64,000 nucleotides of DNA from Haloferula rosea (GTDB lineage Bacteria; Verrucomicrobiota; Verrucomicrobiia; Verrucomicrobiales; Akkermansiaceae), in the NCBI RefSeq assembly GCF_016595525.1, contig NZ_JAENII010000012.1:1-64000 (forward strand), in the 5' to 3' direction. Position 1 is the stretch's first letter; every line of letters starts with the position of its first letter. The position numbers and the translations under genes were made by a program. Below the pieces are notes generated by a model, which worked only from the letters and a program-made list of their open reading frames with translations, had not been told where the DNA came from and did no database searches. Positions 52,909 to 62,996 of this stretch are shown piece after piece.

Positions 52909-55119
52909 ATGCCTCAGGGCCTCAACGGATTAACCATGCGTCTCCCCCTCTTCGCTGCCTGCCTGTGGGCCGTGGGTGGCGTCGTTTCCGCGCCCGCCCA
53001 GCTCGCCCCGCGCCCGGCCGCCCAGCCAGCCCCGAATTTCGATCCATCCGACGTCTACTTCCAGGGCTGGTTGCTTTCGAAGGATGCCGACAAGCTCGCC
53101 GAGAAAGGCAAGGCCACCGAGGCGCTTGAAAAATACCGTCGCGCCCAGCAGCTCTTCGATACCATCGCTCGATCCTTCCCCGAGTGGAAAAAGGAGATGG
53201 TCGAGGGCCGGCGCACGAAGACCGTCAACGCCATCGCCTCCGTCGCCCCCGAGGCACTGAAAGAGAAGGAAGCCGACGCCCGGGTCGTCGCCGAGCTCGA
53301 AGGCGGCGCCCGCACCGGTGCCGGTCCGGATGGCAACCAGCCCAACCGCCTCGACACCGGAATCCCCGCCGCCCCCATCCCCTCCACGCGCCCGATCGAG
53401 ACGCTGGAGTCACGACGCATCGCCGACTTGGAAAAGCAGGTCACCGCACTGCAGGACCAGATCAAACGCGGAACCGGAGGCAACGCCGACCCGACGACGA
53501 CCGAACGCCAACGCGACCTCGCCATTTCCGAACTGCAGAAAACCCGCGCCGAGCTCGACCGCCTGCGCCGCTCCTCCGCCCAGGTGCCGATGCAGCGCGA
53601 ACTCGACGCCCTGTCGCGACGCATCAATTCCATCGAAGGCGAAAAGGCCGCCATGGCCCGCGCGCTCGATGCCAGCCGCGGCGAAACCAAGCAGGCCAAA
53701 GCCCAGATCGATGCCCTTCAGGTCGAGCGTGGCCGCCTGCTTCAGCAGGTGAAACAACTCGAACAACAGGTCGCCGACGCCAAGGGCAACCTCGAGATCG
53801 AACGCAAGGCCGCCAATGAAGTGGTCGCCGGCCAGCTCAATCAAATCAAGGAACTGCAGAGTTCGCTGACCAAGAAGGACAAGGAACTAGCGCGTGCCAA
53901 CAAGCACATCCGCTCGCTCGAAAGCGCCCTCCAGGAAGTCCGCGACTCGCTCGACGAAGTGGAGGAAGAGCGCGACGAACTCCTGCGCGAGCGCGACCAG
54001 ATGGCAGCCCTGCTCAAGCTCAATGAAGCCGGCCAGCTCCAGGAGGTCATCGACCAGAACATGGCGCTCGACCGCGAACTCCGCGAAACCAAGGACCGCT
54101 ACGAAGCCCTCCAGGAGGACAGCGATGCCTCCAAGGACGACCTGCTCGAAGCCCTCCGTGACCTCGCCATCAGCAAACTGCGCATTCAGGAATACCGACG
54201 CGAGAACACCGAGCAACAGGAACGGCTCGACCAGCTGCAAGCCCGCCTCGAACGGGAGGCCATGATGCTCGACTCCTCCGACGTCGACCCCGCGGAAGCC
54301 GCCGTGCTGCGCGGCATCATCAACAAACAACTGCAGATCCAGAAGAAGCGCAGTCAGGCGCGCGAGCTACTGATGGAAGCCCTCGGCGAGAAGGCCAGCC
54401 AAGACGAGGACATCCGCACCGCGATGAACATCTTCCAAGGCGCCGAGCTCAACCTCTCGCCCGAGGAACTCAGCGTCATCGACGGCCAGGAGGTCGACGG
54501 CGTCATCGTCTCGCCCTTCGCGCGGCCGCGGTCGGAAGTCGAACGCAGCGAAGCCGGCCTGCGCAGCGAGTTGAAACCCTACATCAAGGCCGGCGTTCGC
54601 TCGTTCCGTGAAGGCCGCCCGCAGGCATCGCGCGAGATTTTTGAAATGGTCATCGAGCGGAACCCCGGCGACACCATGACCATGTGCATGCTGGGGCTCG
54701 TCGAATACAAGCTGGAGAACCCGGTGGCCGCCGCCGACATGTTCCAGCAAGTCACCGAGCTCGACCCGCGCAATCCCTACGCCCACCGGATGCTCGGCCA
54801 CACCCTGACCAAGATCGGAGAATTCGAGCCCGCCATCAAATCGCTCGAGCGCGCGGTCGAATACGCCCCGACCAATGCCGAAGGGCACCTGCTCCTCGCC
54901 AATGCCCTCTTCCGCTACGGCAACCTCGAAGCCGCCGAAGAATCCTTCCGCACCTCCCTTTCCTGCGACCCCACCAGCGCCGAGGCCCACTACAACCTCG
55001 CCGTCCTCTACAACCGTCAGGGGAAACGCAAAAACGCGCTGGAACACTACGCCAAAGCCCTCGAGCTCGGCGCCGCACCGAACCTCGACCTCGAGAAAAG
55101 CCTCGGCAAGCTGGACTAG
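52909..55119 (+). CDS. Exported coiled-coil and TPR protein
   Basis: 736 residues. Signal peptide near the N terminus (ATG 52936 also possible, giving a more standard signal), an Ala/Pro-rich stretch, then a long coiled coil (about 155-480; runs such as LEKQVTALQDQIKRG and ELARANKHIRSLESALQEV). A C-terminal set of TPR motifs (about 570-730; AADMFQQVTELDPRNPYAHR, AEESFRTSLSCDPTSAEAHY) follows. Likely an envelope scaffold or assembly adaptor; no enzyme motif. Confidence 0.8.
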   Translation: MPQGLNGLTMRLPLFAACLWAVGGVVSAPAQLAPRPAAQPAPNFDPSDVYFQGWLLSKDADKLAEKGKATEALEKYRRAQQLFDTIARSFPEWKKEMVEGRRTKTVNAIASVAPEALKEKEADARVVAELEGGARTGAGPDGNQPNRLDTGIPAAPIPSTRPIETLESRRIADLEKQVTALQDQIKRGTGGNADPTTTERQRDLAISELQKTRAELDRLRRSSAQVPMQRELDALSRRINSIEGEKAAMARALDASRGETKQAKAQIDALQVERGRLLQQVKQLEQQVADAKGNLEIERKAANEVVAGQLNQIKELQSSLTKKDKELARANKHIRSLESALQEVRDSLDEVEEERDELLRERDQMAALLKLNEAGQLQEVIDQNMALDRELRETKDRYEALQEDSDASKDDLLEALRDLAISKLRIQEYRRENTEQQERLDQLQARLEREAMMLDSSDVDPAEAAVLRGIINKQLQIQKKRSQARELLMEALGEKASQDEDIRTAMNIFQGAELNLSPEELSVIDGQEVDGVIVSPFARPRSEVERSEAGLRSELKPYIKAGVRSFREGRPQASREIFEMVIERNPGDTMTMCMLGLVEYKLENPVAAADMFQQVTELDPRNPYAHRMLGHTLTKIGEFEPAIKSLERAVEYAPTNAEGHLLLANALFRYGNLEAAEESFRTSLSCDPTSAEAHYNLAVLYNRQGKRKNALEHYAKALELGAAPNLDLEKSLGKLD

Positions 55120-55282
55120 GCGCCCCCGCCACCACGCCCGCCACCGATCCCCCCGCGGGATGGGGAGTTCCCACAAATCCCGCGGAACCCGAGGACGCCC
55201 GGGCACCTGCAGCGCCCACTCCCTGTCCCCCCGACACGCTCCTCCCGAGGAATTAGTTTTGACAATTTTCGGGCTGCCCCGC

Positions 55283-56044
55283 ATGTCCACGGCGATGACA
55301 ACAGCGCCAAATGTCTCGGTTTTTCGCAGAAAAGAAGACGCATGCCGCCAACTCGCCCTCGATGTCGCCGGACTGATCGAAAGCATCAACGCCTCGGGAC
55401 GCCCCGCCGTTCTCGGCCTCGCCACCGGCAGCACCCCAATTCCCTTCTACAAGGCGCTCATCGAATTGCACCAAGCCGGCAAGGTCTCCTTTCAGCAGGT
55501 CATCACCTTCAATCTCGACGAATACCTCGGTCTCCCACGGGAACACCCGGAAAGCTACTGGAGCTTCATGCACCGCCAGCTTTTCGATCACATCGACATC
55601 CCCGCCGACCACATCCACCTGCCACGCGGCATCGTCGACGACGTCCCAGCCCACTGCCGCGAATACGAGCAGGCCATCGCCGACGCCGGCGGCATCGACT
55701 TCCAGCTCCTTGGCATCGGCCGCACCGGCCACATCGGCTTCAACGAACCCGGATCGCCACGCGATTCCCGCACCCGCGAGATCCACCTCGATCCCATCAC
55801 CCGCCAGGATGCCGCGCCGGCATTCGGCGGACTCGATCAGGTCCCGACCAGCGCCATCACCATGGGCTGCGGCACCATCCTCGCGGCCAGACGCATCGCC
55901 CTCCTCGCCTTCGGCTCCCACAAGGCGGCCATCGTCAAGGATGCCCTCCAGGGCCCCATCACGGACCAGGTCAGCGCCTCATTCCTGCAGGAACACCCGG
56001 ACGCGAATTTCTACCTCGACCAGGAAGCCTCAGCCGAGCTGTAG
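55283..56044 (+). CDS. nagB: Glucosamine-6-phosphate deaminase
   Basis: 253 residues from the ATG at 55283. Core signatures: LATGSTPIPFYKAL, FNLDEYLGLPREHPESYWSF and GIGRTGHIGFNEPGS (normally DGH; here TGH). It converts glucosamine-6-phosphate to fructose-6-phosphate and ammonia. Slightly shorter than E. coli NagB and without its allosteric C-terminal extension. No nagA alongside. Confidence 0.9.
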   Translation: MSTAMTTAPNVSVFRRKEDACRQLALDVAGLIESINASGRPAVLGLATGSTPIPFYKALIELHQAGKVSFQQVITFNLDEYLGLPREHPESYWSFMHRQLFDHIDIPADHIHLPRGIVDDVPAHCREYEQAIADAGGIDFQLLGIGRTGHIGFNEPGSPRDSRTREIHLDPITRQDAAPAFGGLDQVPTSAITMGCGTILAARRIALLAFGSHKAAIVKDALQGPITDQVSASFLQEHPDANFYLDQEASAEL

Positions 56045-56113
56045 CCTCCGCTCCTTCCATTCTTCACCGAACTTTCGCATCGCTCCCCGCCCCATCTGCG
56101 CTAGGATGGAGGC

Positions 56114-57469
56114 ATGTCGAAGGACGCCCCTGCCTCCAAACTTCAGTCCGCGTGGTCGCGCGAAGCCTCGAAAATCGCCCGCCGCATCAATCTCGGCTGG
56201 TGGCTTGAGTCGCTGATGGCACCCGTCGTCGTCATCGGACTGATCGGCACCTGCGTGCTGATGTTCGTGCGCCGCGAAGCCCCGGAAACCGCCGCATGGC
56301 AGCTGGCCCTCGGCGTGGCAGGCATGCTCGCCGCCGTCGGTGCCGTCGCCCTGTTCATCGCCCGACGTCACTTTGAAACTCCCGAGCGCTCCATGGTCCG
56401 CATCGAGGACTCCATGCGCATGCGCAATGCCCTCTCGGCCGCTCAGGCAGGCGTCGCCCCATGGCCCGAGCTTCCCGAGAAGGTCAATGCCGGGGTGTCC
56501 TGGAACTGGCAGCGCCTCGTCATCCCACCCATCGCCGTCCTCGCCTTCCTCCTCGCCGGCCTTCTCATCCCCGTCTCCGCCCTGCCCGGAGAAGATGAAG
56601 ATCCACCCGAAGCCCCGCTCGCTTGGGAACAGATCGAAGCCGACCTCGAACGCCTCGGACAGGATGACATCATCGACGAGACCTACCTCGAAGAGATGCA
56701 GAAGAAACTCGACGAACTGCGATCGAAGGAAGAAGAGGAATGGTTCAGCCACTCGTCGCTCGAAGCCACCGACTCACTCAAGCAGCAGCACAAGTCCGAA
56801 CTCGAACGACTGCAACGCGACCTCGACCGCGCCGAACGCGCCCTCGGCAACCTCCAACAGAATGCCGGCAACATCCCGCAGGCCCAGAAGGACCAACTCC
56901 TGAACCAATTCGATCAGGCCCTGCAGGGGCTGCAGAACGGCGCACTCAAACCGAATCCCGACCTCCTCGACCAACTCCAGCAGCTCGATCCGAACCAACT
57001 GGGCAACCTCAATCAGGAACAGCTCGAGCAACTCCGCGAAAACATGCAGAAGGCCGGACAGGCCTGCAAGGACTGCCAAGGAGGCGGCGGTGGAGGCGAG
57101 GGCGATGAATGGCTCGACGAACTGCTCGACGGTCAGTGTGAGGGCGACGGACAACAGGGCAACCAACCCGGACCCGGCAACGGCAACGGCGGCGTCCAAC
57201 GCGGACCCGGCCACGCTCCCGGCGTGCTCGGCAAGGAAGGTGACTCCCTGAAGACCGGCGACCTCGAATCCCTCGAAGCCGAAGACCTCTCCCGCTCCCT
57301 TCCCGGTGATCTGCTCCAGCTCCAGGACGGTGAGCACGAGGTCGACAAATCAGCCACCGGCACACAGACCGGCGGCGGCGTGCAGTCGACGGGATCCGGT
57401 GGCGACCGCGTCTGGCGGGAGTCGCTCGACCCCGACGAACAGCGCACCCTGAAGCGCTTCTTCGAGTAA
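56114..57469 (+). CDS. Membrane-anchored coiled-coil protein, Gln/Gly-rich
   Basis: 451 residues. Three hydrophobic segments (about 34-54, 62-82, 135-155) are followed by a long acidic coiled-coil region (about 170-330; EEMQKKLDELRSKEEE, LERLQRDLDRAERALG), then a Gly/Gln/Asp-rich low-complexity tail with a CKDCQ motif. It resembles proteins found next to MoxR/von Willebrand-type genes in Verrucomicrobiota, though none of those genes is here. Function unknown. Confidence 0.72.
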   Translation: MSKDAPASKLQSAWSREASKIARRINLGWWLESLMAPVVVIGLIGTCVLMFVRREAPETAAWQLALGVAGMLAAVGAVALFIARRHFETPERSMVRIEDSMRMRNALSAAQAGVAPWPELPEKVNAGVSWNWQRLVIPPIAVLAFLLAGLLIPVSALPGEDEDPPEAPLAWEQIEADLERLGQDDIIDETYLEEMQKKLDELRSKEEEEWFSHSSLEATDSLKQQHKSELERLQRDLDRAERALGNLQQNAGNIPQAQKDQLLNQFDQALQGLQNGALKPNPDLLDQLQQLDPNQLGNLNQEQLEQLRENMQKAGQACKDCQGGGGGGEGDEWLDELLDGQCEGDGQQGNQPGPGNGNGGVQRGPGHAPGVLGKEGDSLKTGDLESLEAEDLSRSLPGDLLQLQDGEHEVDKSATGTQTGGGVQSTGSGGDRVWRESLDPDEQRTLKRFFE

Positions 57470-57483
57470 GGGCCCTTATGCCT

Positions 57484-58761
57484 CTACGCCTGGGCCTCCG
57501 CCCAGGCGCGCGCGACTTCCTCGCCGATGGTGCGGATGCCGTCCTGTACGATCCGTTCCTCCATCGTGAAGGTCATGCGCAGGCACTCACGGCGGTGACG
57601 CCAGTCCTCATCCTCGAGGCCGAAGAAGAAATAGTGCCCGGACACGATCAGCACACCCCGCGCCTTCAGGCGCTCGTAGAGCTCCGCCGAGCTGATCGGC
57701 AGACCGGGGAACCACAGCCACAGGAAAAGCGCACCTTCACTACGGTGCACATAGTAGTCGAATCCTTCACCGAAGCTCTCCGCCACCCACTCGCGGGCCT
57801 GACGTGACTTTTCGATGTAGAACGGCTTCACCGTTTCATTCGCCAGACGCAGGATCTCCCCACTCTCGATGAGCGGGCGCGCGATGGTCTGACCGATGTT
57901 CGGATTCGCCAGACCCACGACCGAGCTCATCGACGCCATCGCCGCCGCAATGCGTGGATGCGCCACCACGATCCCCGTGCGGGTGCCCGGGAGGCCAATC
58001 TTCGAAAGACTGAGCGTCAGGATGATGTGCTCATCCCACACCGGCGTCGCATCCCCGAAGATGATGTTGGGAAACGGAGCACCATACGCATTGTCGATGA
58101 TCAGCGGGATCCCGTGCGCTTTGGCGAGTTTCGACAGGCGCTCGATCTCGCCGTCCGTCAGCACATTGCCGGTCGGGTTCGTCGGGCGCGACACACAGAT
58201 TGCCGCGATGTCGTCGGTGATCTCCAACGCATCGAAGTCGACCCGATACTTGAATTCATGCTCGCCGGTCTTCTCGATCTTCGGCGGCACGGCGCGGAAC
58301 AAGTTACCACAGGTCCCCTGGTTCGCATAGCCGATGTACTCCGGCACCAGCGGCAGCAGGATCCGCTTCCGGCTCCCATCCGGCATCTCCCCCGCCAGCA
58401 GGTTGAAGAGGAAAAAGAAGGCCGTCTGACCACCCGCCGTGACCGAGAAATTCGCATCCGTGACCGGCCAGCCGAACTCGCGTTGGAAAAGAGTCGTCAG
58501 CGCCTCGATGAATCTCGGGTTCCCCTTCGGCGGGTCGTAGTTCGCCAGCATCCGCTCCAGCGCTCCGGGCTCGGCGAGGATTTCCTCCATCCGCCGACGC
58601 CAGATCGCGTTCACTTCCGGGATGTGTGCCGGCTGCCCGCCCCCGAGCATCCGGATGTCGTCACCCCCGGAATTCAGGGCCTCACCGAGGTCCGCCATCA
58701 GCTCTTCGATGCCGCTGCCTCCGGCAAGTTCTTGTCCCAATTTGGAAAAATCGAATTTCAT
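57484..58761 (-). CDS. avtA: Valine-pyruvate aminotransferase
   Basis: 425 residues of the fold-type I PLP aminotransferase family. PLP lysine in TLSLSKIGLPGTRTG, substrate Asn in SRPTNPTGNVLTDGE, and IIDNAYGAPFPNI. The N-terminal MKFDFSKLGQELAGGSGIEEL is typical of AvtA. Converts 2-oxoisovalerate and alanine to valine and pyruvate. Divergent from the peroxiredoxin gene. Confidence 0.9.
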   Translation of the reverse strand: MKFDFSKLGQELAGGSGIEELMADLGEALNSGGDDIRMLGGGQPAHIPEVNAIWRRRMEEILAEPGALERMLANYDPPKGNPRFIEALTTLFQREFGWPVTDANFSVTAGGQTAFFFLFNLLAGEMPDGSRKRILLPLVPEYIGYANQGTCGNLFRAVPPKIEKTGEHEFKYRVDFDALEITDDIAAICVSRPTNPTGNVLTDGEIERLSKLAKAHGIPLIIDNAYGAPFPNIIFGDATPVWDEHIILTLSLSKIGLPGTRTGIVVAHPRIAAAMASMSSVVGLANPNIGQTIARPLIESGEILRLANETVKPFYIEKSRQAREWVAESFGEGFDYYVHRSEGALFLWLWFPGLPISSAELYERLKARGVLIVSGHYFFFGLEDEDWRHRRECLRMTFTMEERIVQDGIRTIGEEVARAWAEAQA

Positions 58762-58841
58762 GTCCTTTGGATCCGTTGACCTGACGCCACTTCAGCCTAT
58801 GCTGCCGACGAATTCTTCATAGCAACAACCCCGAAAAGATC

Positions 58842-59336
58842 ATGGCACTCAAAATTGGCGACAAAGCCCCCGACTTCACTCTCGTTAGCAAAGGCCCTGA
58901 TGGCCCGGAACTCGTGAAACTCAGCGACTTGGTCGGCAAGACCAATCTCGTCCTCTTGTTCGTACCCATGGCCTTCACTGGTGTTTGTACCCAAGAGTTC
59001 TGCGACATCACTTCCGGCATCAAGGACTACGAAGACCTCGATGCGACCGTCATCGGCATCTCCGGTGACAACCCCTTCGCTCAGGAAGCCTGGGCCCAGA
59101 AGGAAGGTATCGGCATCCAGCTCCTCAGCGACTACGAACACACCGTCGCCGCCGACTACGGCGTCGCCTACGACCAGTTCCTACCCGAGGCCAATCTGAT
59201 CATGGGTGGCGTGGCCAAGCGCTCTGCCTTCGTCGTCGACAAGGCCGGCGTGATCCAATACGCCGAAGTCCAGGACCACCCGAAGGACCTCCCTGACTTC
59301 GCCGCCGTCAAGGCCGCCCTGCAGGGCTTGAGCTGA
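58842..59336 (+). CDS. Peroxiredoxin (AhpC/TSA family, AhpE-like)
   Basis: 164 residues with the PxxxTxxC site: Pro42, Thr46 and peroxidatic Cys49 ([14 protein letters not shown]), plus a second cysteine at 54 that may act as a nearby resolving residue. Reduces peroxides in the cytoplasm using thiol donors. Single-gene unit closed by a strong terminator. Confidence 0.92.
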   Translation: MALKIGDKAPDFTLVSKGPDGPELVKLSDLVGKTNLVLLFVPMAFTGVCTQEFCDITSGIKDYEDLDATVIGISGDNPFAQEAWAQKEGIGIQLLSDYEHTVAADYGVAYDQFLPEANLIMGGVAKRSAFVVDKAGVIQYAEVQDHPKDLPDFAAVKAALQGLS

Positions 59337-59374
59337 ACGGGAGGCGCACGGTCCACCCCTCACACCCATCCATC

Positions 59375-59409
59375 AAAAAAGCCGCGGGTCTCACGACCCG
59401 CGGCTTTTT
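59375..59409. terminator. Strong bidirectional terminator
   Basis: GCCGCGGGTC pairs perfectly with GACCCGCGGC around a TCAC loop, with an A6 run before and a T5 run after. It can therefore stop both the peroxiredoxin transcript and the converging lipoprotein transcript. Confidence 0.92.
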
Positions 59410-59435
59410 CATGATTGGGTTCGAACTCCCGAGCC

Positions 59436-60059
59436 TTACTCGGGGTCAGCGGCGCCTTCCGGTTCACTCGCCACATCGTCCGGGCTGGCCTCCTCAGTCG
59501 TTGGATCTGGCAGCGGTGGCTCGGCGCCCAGACCAGGCGTCGGGGCGTCATCAGGCAGCGGTGGCAAGTCCGCCGGCGCATCCGGATCGATGGTCGGAGG
59601 CACCACCGGCACGTCCGGGTCAGTCGTCGTCGGGTCGCCCTGAAGCGGGATCACCCCATCAACCGGAGGATACACCTGATACTCGCTGCCGGAATACTGC
59701 GCGGCCTGATCCTCCTTGCCCATCACCATGACCGAAGGCACGAAGCCGACTTCACCGCTATCCAGCTCGGCCTTGACGAAGCTCCCGTCGTCGGAAATCA
59801 CCTTCATCATCGTGTCCGCAGGCAGCAGGCGATCCGCCGTCGCGTCCCCGGATGGCTTGTTCTTGAAAAAGGCCGTGTTCGGTGAGACCGAGCGCACGAA
59901 CTCACCGGGACGATACCCGGTATTGGCCACGGCCACACCGGCACCACCGCCACCCGCAGGGTCCAGAGGATCGAAGCCACCGGAGTCATACGGACCGCCA
60001 AGCTCACAGCTGGCAAGCGCCAGACAGGCTACGGGGAGGAAAGAAATACAGCGATTCAT
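59436..60059 (-). CDS. SH3-type lipoprotein with Pro/Asp/Glu-rich tail
   Basis: 207 residues with a lipoprotein signal (ALASC, Cys18). A bacterial SH3-like domain follows (about 50-115: VRSVSPNTAFFKNKP, LLPADTMMKVISDDGSFVKAEL, GEVGFVPSVMVM). The last 80 residues are low-complexity Pro/Asp/Glu with no structure expected. Likely an outer-membrane lipoprotein that binds peptidoglycan; inferred from the SH3 fold only. Confidence 0.78.
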   Translation of the reverse strand: MNRCISFLPVACLALASCELGGPYDSGGFDPLDPAGGGGAGVAVANTGYRPGEFVRSVSPNTAFFKNKPSGDATADRLLPADTMMKVISDDGSFVKAELDSGEVGFVPSVMVMGKEDQAAQYSGSEYQVYPPVDGVIPLQGDPTTTDPDVPVVPPTIDPDAPADLPPLPDDAPTPGLGAEPPLPDPTTEEASPDDVASEPEGAADPE

Positions 60060-60096
60060 GAGAAGTGCCTAACACTGGCACGCGCCCCCATACCGG

Positions 60097-60963
60097 TCAA
60101 CGGCTTATGGAAACACCATCCACGTAATCCCCAAGCGCCTCCCGCCAATCCCGCGGCGCCTCCCCCAGAAGATCCGTCAGCCGCGCCGTCGACATCGCCG
60201 TATGCCGCGGCCTCACCGCACGGAAAACCTCCATCTCATCCAGCCGCTGCTCCTCCACCCGCACCGGCTCCTTCAGCTCCCCCCGCTCGACCAGCCGCGC
60301 CACGATGAACTCCGCCATTCCGTGCCAACTCGTCGGACCGCCACCCTGACAAGCATGCAGGATACCCGCCGGACACCCCTCAGCCACCACCCGCTCCACC
60401 CAGTCCGCCAAATCCCGCGTCGCACACGGCAACGACGTCTTGTCCCCCACCGCCGCAAGCGACTCGCCCGCCAGCGCACGCTGCACCACCTGATCCGGAA
60501 ATGCCGCCCGCTCCGGGCCGAAGACCCACGACACCCGCATCACACATCCACCCTCTTCCCGCACCGCCTCCTCCGCATCCGCCTTCGTCATCGCATACAC
60601 CGAGCGGGGATCCACCGCCTCATCCTCCGCATGCAGACCCGCCTCGTCCCCGCCCAGCACATAGTCCGTGCTGAAGAAGATCATCCTCCGCCCCGCCTTC
60701 CGGCAGCACCGGGCCAAACGCGCCGTCGCCTCGAAATTCACCTGCCGCGCCAGCAATGGCGCATCCAGACACCCCTCCAGCGACGTCATCGCCGCCGGAT
60801 GCAGCAGCACATCGAAGCCCCCCGCCGATACCTGCCCGACCGCATCCGGGTCCGACAAATCCAGCACCTCACGGGGCAACTCGATCACCTCGTGGCGCGG
60901 ACCAAACCGATCCGCCAACGCCCGACCGACGCGGCCACCCGTGCCAGTCACCGCAATGCGCAT
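60097..60963 (-). CDS. RmlD-like dTDP-4-dehydrorhamnose reductase family protein
   Basis: 288 residues, extended SDR of the RmlD type: GTGGRVGRAL at the N terminus, FFSTDYVLGG, YAMTK as Tyr-Lys pair, and SWVFGPE. The true substrate may be dTDP-4-keto-rhamnose or another deoxysugar nucleotide; no other rml gene lies nearby and the exopolysaccharide block is 50 kb away, so the specific reaction is uncertain. Confidence 0.82.
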   Translation of the reverse strand: MRIAVTGTGGRVGRALADRFGPRHEVIELPREVLDLSDPDAVGQVSAGGFDVLLHPAAMTSLEGCLDAPLLARQVNFEATARLARCCRKAGRRMIFFSTDYVLGGDEAGLHAEDEAVDPRSVYAMTKADAEEAVREEGGCVMRVSWVFGPERAAFPDQVVQRALAGESLAAVGDKTSLPCATRDLADWVERVVAEGCPAGILHACQGGGPTSWHGMAEFIVARLVERGELKEPVRVEEQRLDEMEVFRAVRPRHTAMSTARLTDLLGEAPRDWREALGDYVDGVSISR

Positions 60964-60981
60964 CCCCCGGAACTCCCCGAT

Positions 60982-61290
60982 TCAGATCACCCCAGTTTCC
61001 TCCAGCGCATCCTCCACCACACCGTCACCGGCATCACGGATCCCACGCAGACGCCGCTGCACACCGCGCCGCGTCTTCGGTCCATTCACCTTGTTCACGA
61101 TGCCCGAGACCGCCAGCGGCATCAGCGCCGCTACCCCGAGAGCCGCCAGGCCGATGGCAATGCCACGCCGTGCATTGGCATGCATCACCTCACCCAGGAT
61201 CAGCCCCGCAGCCGCACCAAGCAAAGCCGGTGAAGCCAGGGCCGTGGTCTCCTCCCAAGCCTTGTCGTGATCGTCATTCGTCGCGTCCAT
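60982..61290 (-). CDS. Small membrane protein, unknown
   Basis: 102 residues. A polar N terminus (MDATNDDHDKAWEE) precedes two Gly/Ala-rich helices (about 18-36 and 43-62) and a basic tail (KTRRGVQRRLRGIRD). It lies 18 bp upstream of the RmlD-like gene on the same strand. No family recognised. Confidence 0.6.
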   Translation of the reverse strand: MDATNDDHDKAWEETTALASPALLGAAAGLILGEVMHANARRGIAIGLAALGVAALMPLAVSGIVNKVNGPKTRRGVQRRLRGIRDAGDGVVEDALEETGVI

Positions 61291-61400
61291 GTCCTCAACC
61301 TAGCAGTTCCCCGCGCCGCGACAACACCTGAAACCCGCTTCTTCACCACCCCGACCAATTCCCTTGAGCCCCGACCGGAACCCTCCAATCCTGCCAACAC

Positions 61401-62972
61401 ATGGTCGCCATCTTCATCACCGTCGCCTTCATCGCCGGACTGATCGCCAAGAAGATCGGCCTGCCCCCCATGGTCGGCTTCCTCGTCGCCGGCTTCGCCC
61501 TCCGGGCCGCCGATTTCGAGGCTCCCGAAGCCCTCCCCACCGTCGCCGACTTCGGAGTCACTCTCCTCCTCTTCACCATCGGCCTGAAACTCAAGGTCCG
61601 CTCGCTGCTCCGCCCCGAAGTCTGGGCCGGCACCACCCTGCACATGGCCGTTACCTCCGTGTGCTTCGCCGCCCTCGCCCTCGCCCTCGGCGCCTGCGGG
61701 CTCCCCCTCTTCGACGAACTCGAGTTCCGAACCGCCCTCATCATCGGCTTTGCCCTCAGCTTCTCCAGCACCGTCTTCGCCGCCAAGGCCTTCGAAGACC
61801 GGGCCGAGCTCGCCACCCGCCACGCCGCCACCGCCATCGGCATCCTCATCATGCAGGACGTCATCGCCGTCGTCTTCCTCACCCTGTCCAAAGGCCAGAC
61901 CCCCTCCCCCTGGGCACTCGCCCTCCTCCTCATCCCCCTGCTCCGCCCTCTCGCCATCGGCCTGCTCGACCGCGTCGGCCGCGGCGAACTCCTCCTCCTC
62001 TTCGGATTCTGCATGACCTTCGCCGGCTACGTCCTCTTCGAGCAGGTCGGGCTCAAGGGCGACCTCGGTGCCATCGCCATCGGCATGCTCCTCGCCTCCT
62101 CACCCCGCGCCGAAGAACTCGCCAGGAACCTCTTTGGCTTCAAAGACCTCTTCCTCGTCGCCTTCTTCCTCAGCATCGGCCTCTCCGAAGACCTCTCCCC
62201 CGCCGCCTTCCTCGCCGCCCTCATCTTCCTCCCCTTCCTCGTCCCCAAGGCACTCGGCTTCTACGCCATCCTCTGCGGCTTCCGCCACCGCGCCCGCCCC
62301 GCCTTCTTCGCAAGCGTCGGCCTCGCCAACTTCAGCGAGTTCGGCCTCATCGTCGGAAACGTCGCCGTGCTCTCCGGATGGCTGTCCAGCGATTGGCTCG
62401 TCGCCATCGCCATCCTCGTCGCCCTCAGCTTCGTCGTCGCCGCCCCCCTCAACTCCGCCCCCTCCGTCCTCTTCGACCGCTTCGCGAAAAAACTCAAAGC
62501 CCTCGAACGAGCCACCCCGCTCCCCGAGGACCGCCCCATCGTCAGCACCCACCCCGACGTCGTCATCTTCGGCATGGGCCGCATCGGCACCGGTGCCTAC
62601 GACTGGTTGATCGAGCACCGCAAGCTTCACGTCGTCGGCGTCGACTCCGATCCCACCGCCCACCAGGAGCACGTCAAAGCCGGACGCAACATCATCTTCG
62701 CCGACGGCACCGATCCCGGCTTCTGGGAACGCCTCGACCTCTCCGTGAAACCCAAGATGGTGATCATCGCCACCCGCAACTTCCGCGCCACCGTCCGCAT
62801 CGCCTCCCGTCTCTGCTCCTACCAGGCAGGCGTCCCCATCACCGCCCTCGTCAAGCACCCCGACGAGGCCGAAGAACTCAAAAAACTCGGCGTCCACTCC
62901 GTCTTCGATCTCTACCACGAAGCCGGCACCGCCTTCGCCGCCGAAAGCTGGCACGAACTCGAAGAAGCCTAA
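61401..62972 (+). CDS. Kef-type monovalent cation/H+ antiporter with RCK domain
   Basis: 523 residues. About 11-12 membrane helices (1-370) with the CPA2 motif around FALSFSSTVFAAKAFEDR, then an RCK-N/TrkA-N nucleotide-binding domain from about 388 (VVIFGMGRIGTGAYDWL, with the GxGxxG-type turn). Resembles KefB/KefC/GerN antiporters that exchange K+ or Na+ for H+. No ancillary kefF/G gene alongside. The start is at the first hydrophobic helix. Confidence 0.9.
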   Translation: MVAIFITVAFIAGLIAKKIGLPPMVGFLVAGFALRAADFEAPEALPTVADFGVTLLLFTIGLKLKVRSLLRPEVWAGTTLHMAVTSVCFAALALALGACGLPLFDELEFRTALIIGFALSFSSTVFAAKAFEDRAELATRHAATAIGILIMQDVIAVVFLTLSKGQTPSPWALALLLIPLLRPLAIGLLDRVGRGELLLLFGFCMTFAGYVLFEQVGLKGDLGAIAIGMLLASSPRAEELARNLFGFKDLFLVAFFLSIGLSEDLSPAAFLAALIFLPFLVPKALGFYAILCGFRHRARPAFFASVGLANFSEFGLIVGNVAVLSGWLSSDWLVAIAILVALSFVVAAPLNSAPSVLFDRFAKKLKALERATPLPEDRPIVSTHPDVVIFGMGRIGTGAYDWLIEHRKLHVVGVDSDPTAHQEHVKAGRNIIFADGTDPGFWERLDLSVKPKMVIIATRNFRATVRIASRLCSYQAGVPITALVKHPDEAEELKKLGVHSVFDLYHEAGTAFAAESWHELEEA

Positions 62973-62996
62973 CACCCCCAACAAAGCAACCCCACC

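Noticed and set aside
55259-55264. TTGACA as -35 box of nagB
   Set aside because: It lies only about 19 bp from the nagB ATG, leaving no room for a -10 box and transcript start.
60097-60963. RmlD-like gene as part of the exopolysaccharide cluster
   Set aside because: It is about 50 kb from the EPS block and no other nucleotide-sugar genes accompany it.
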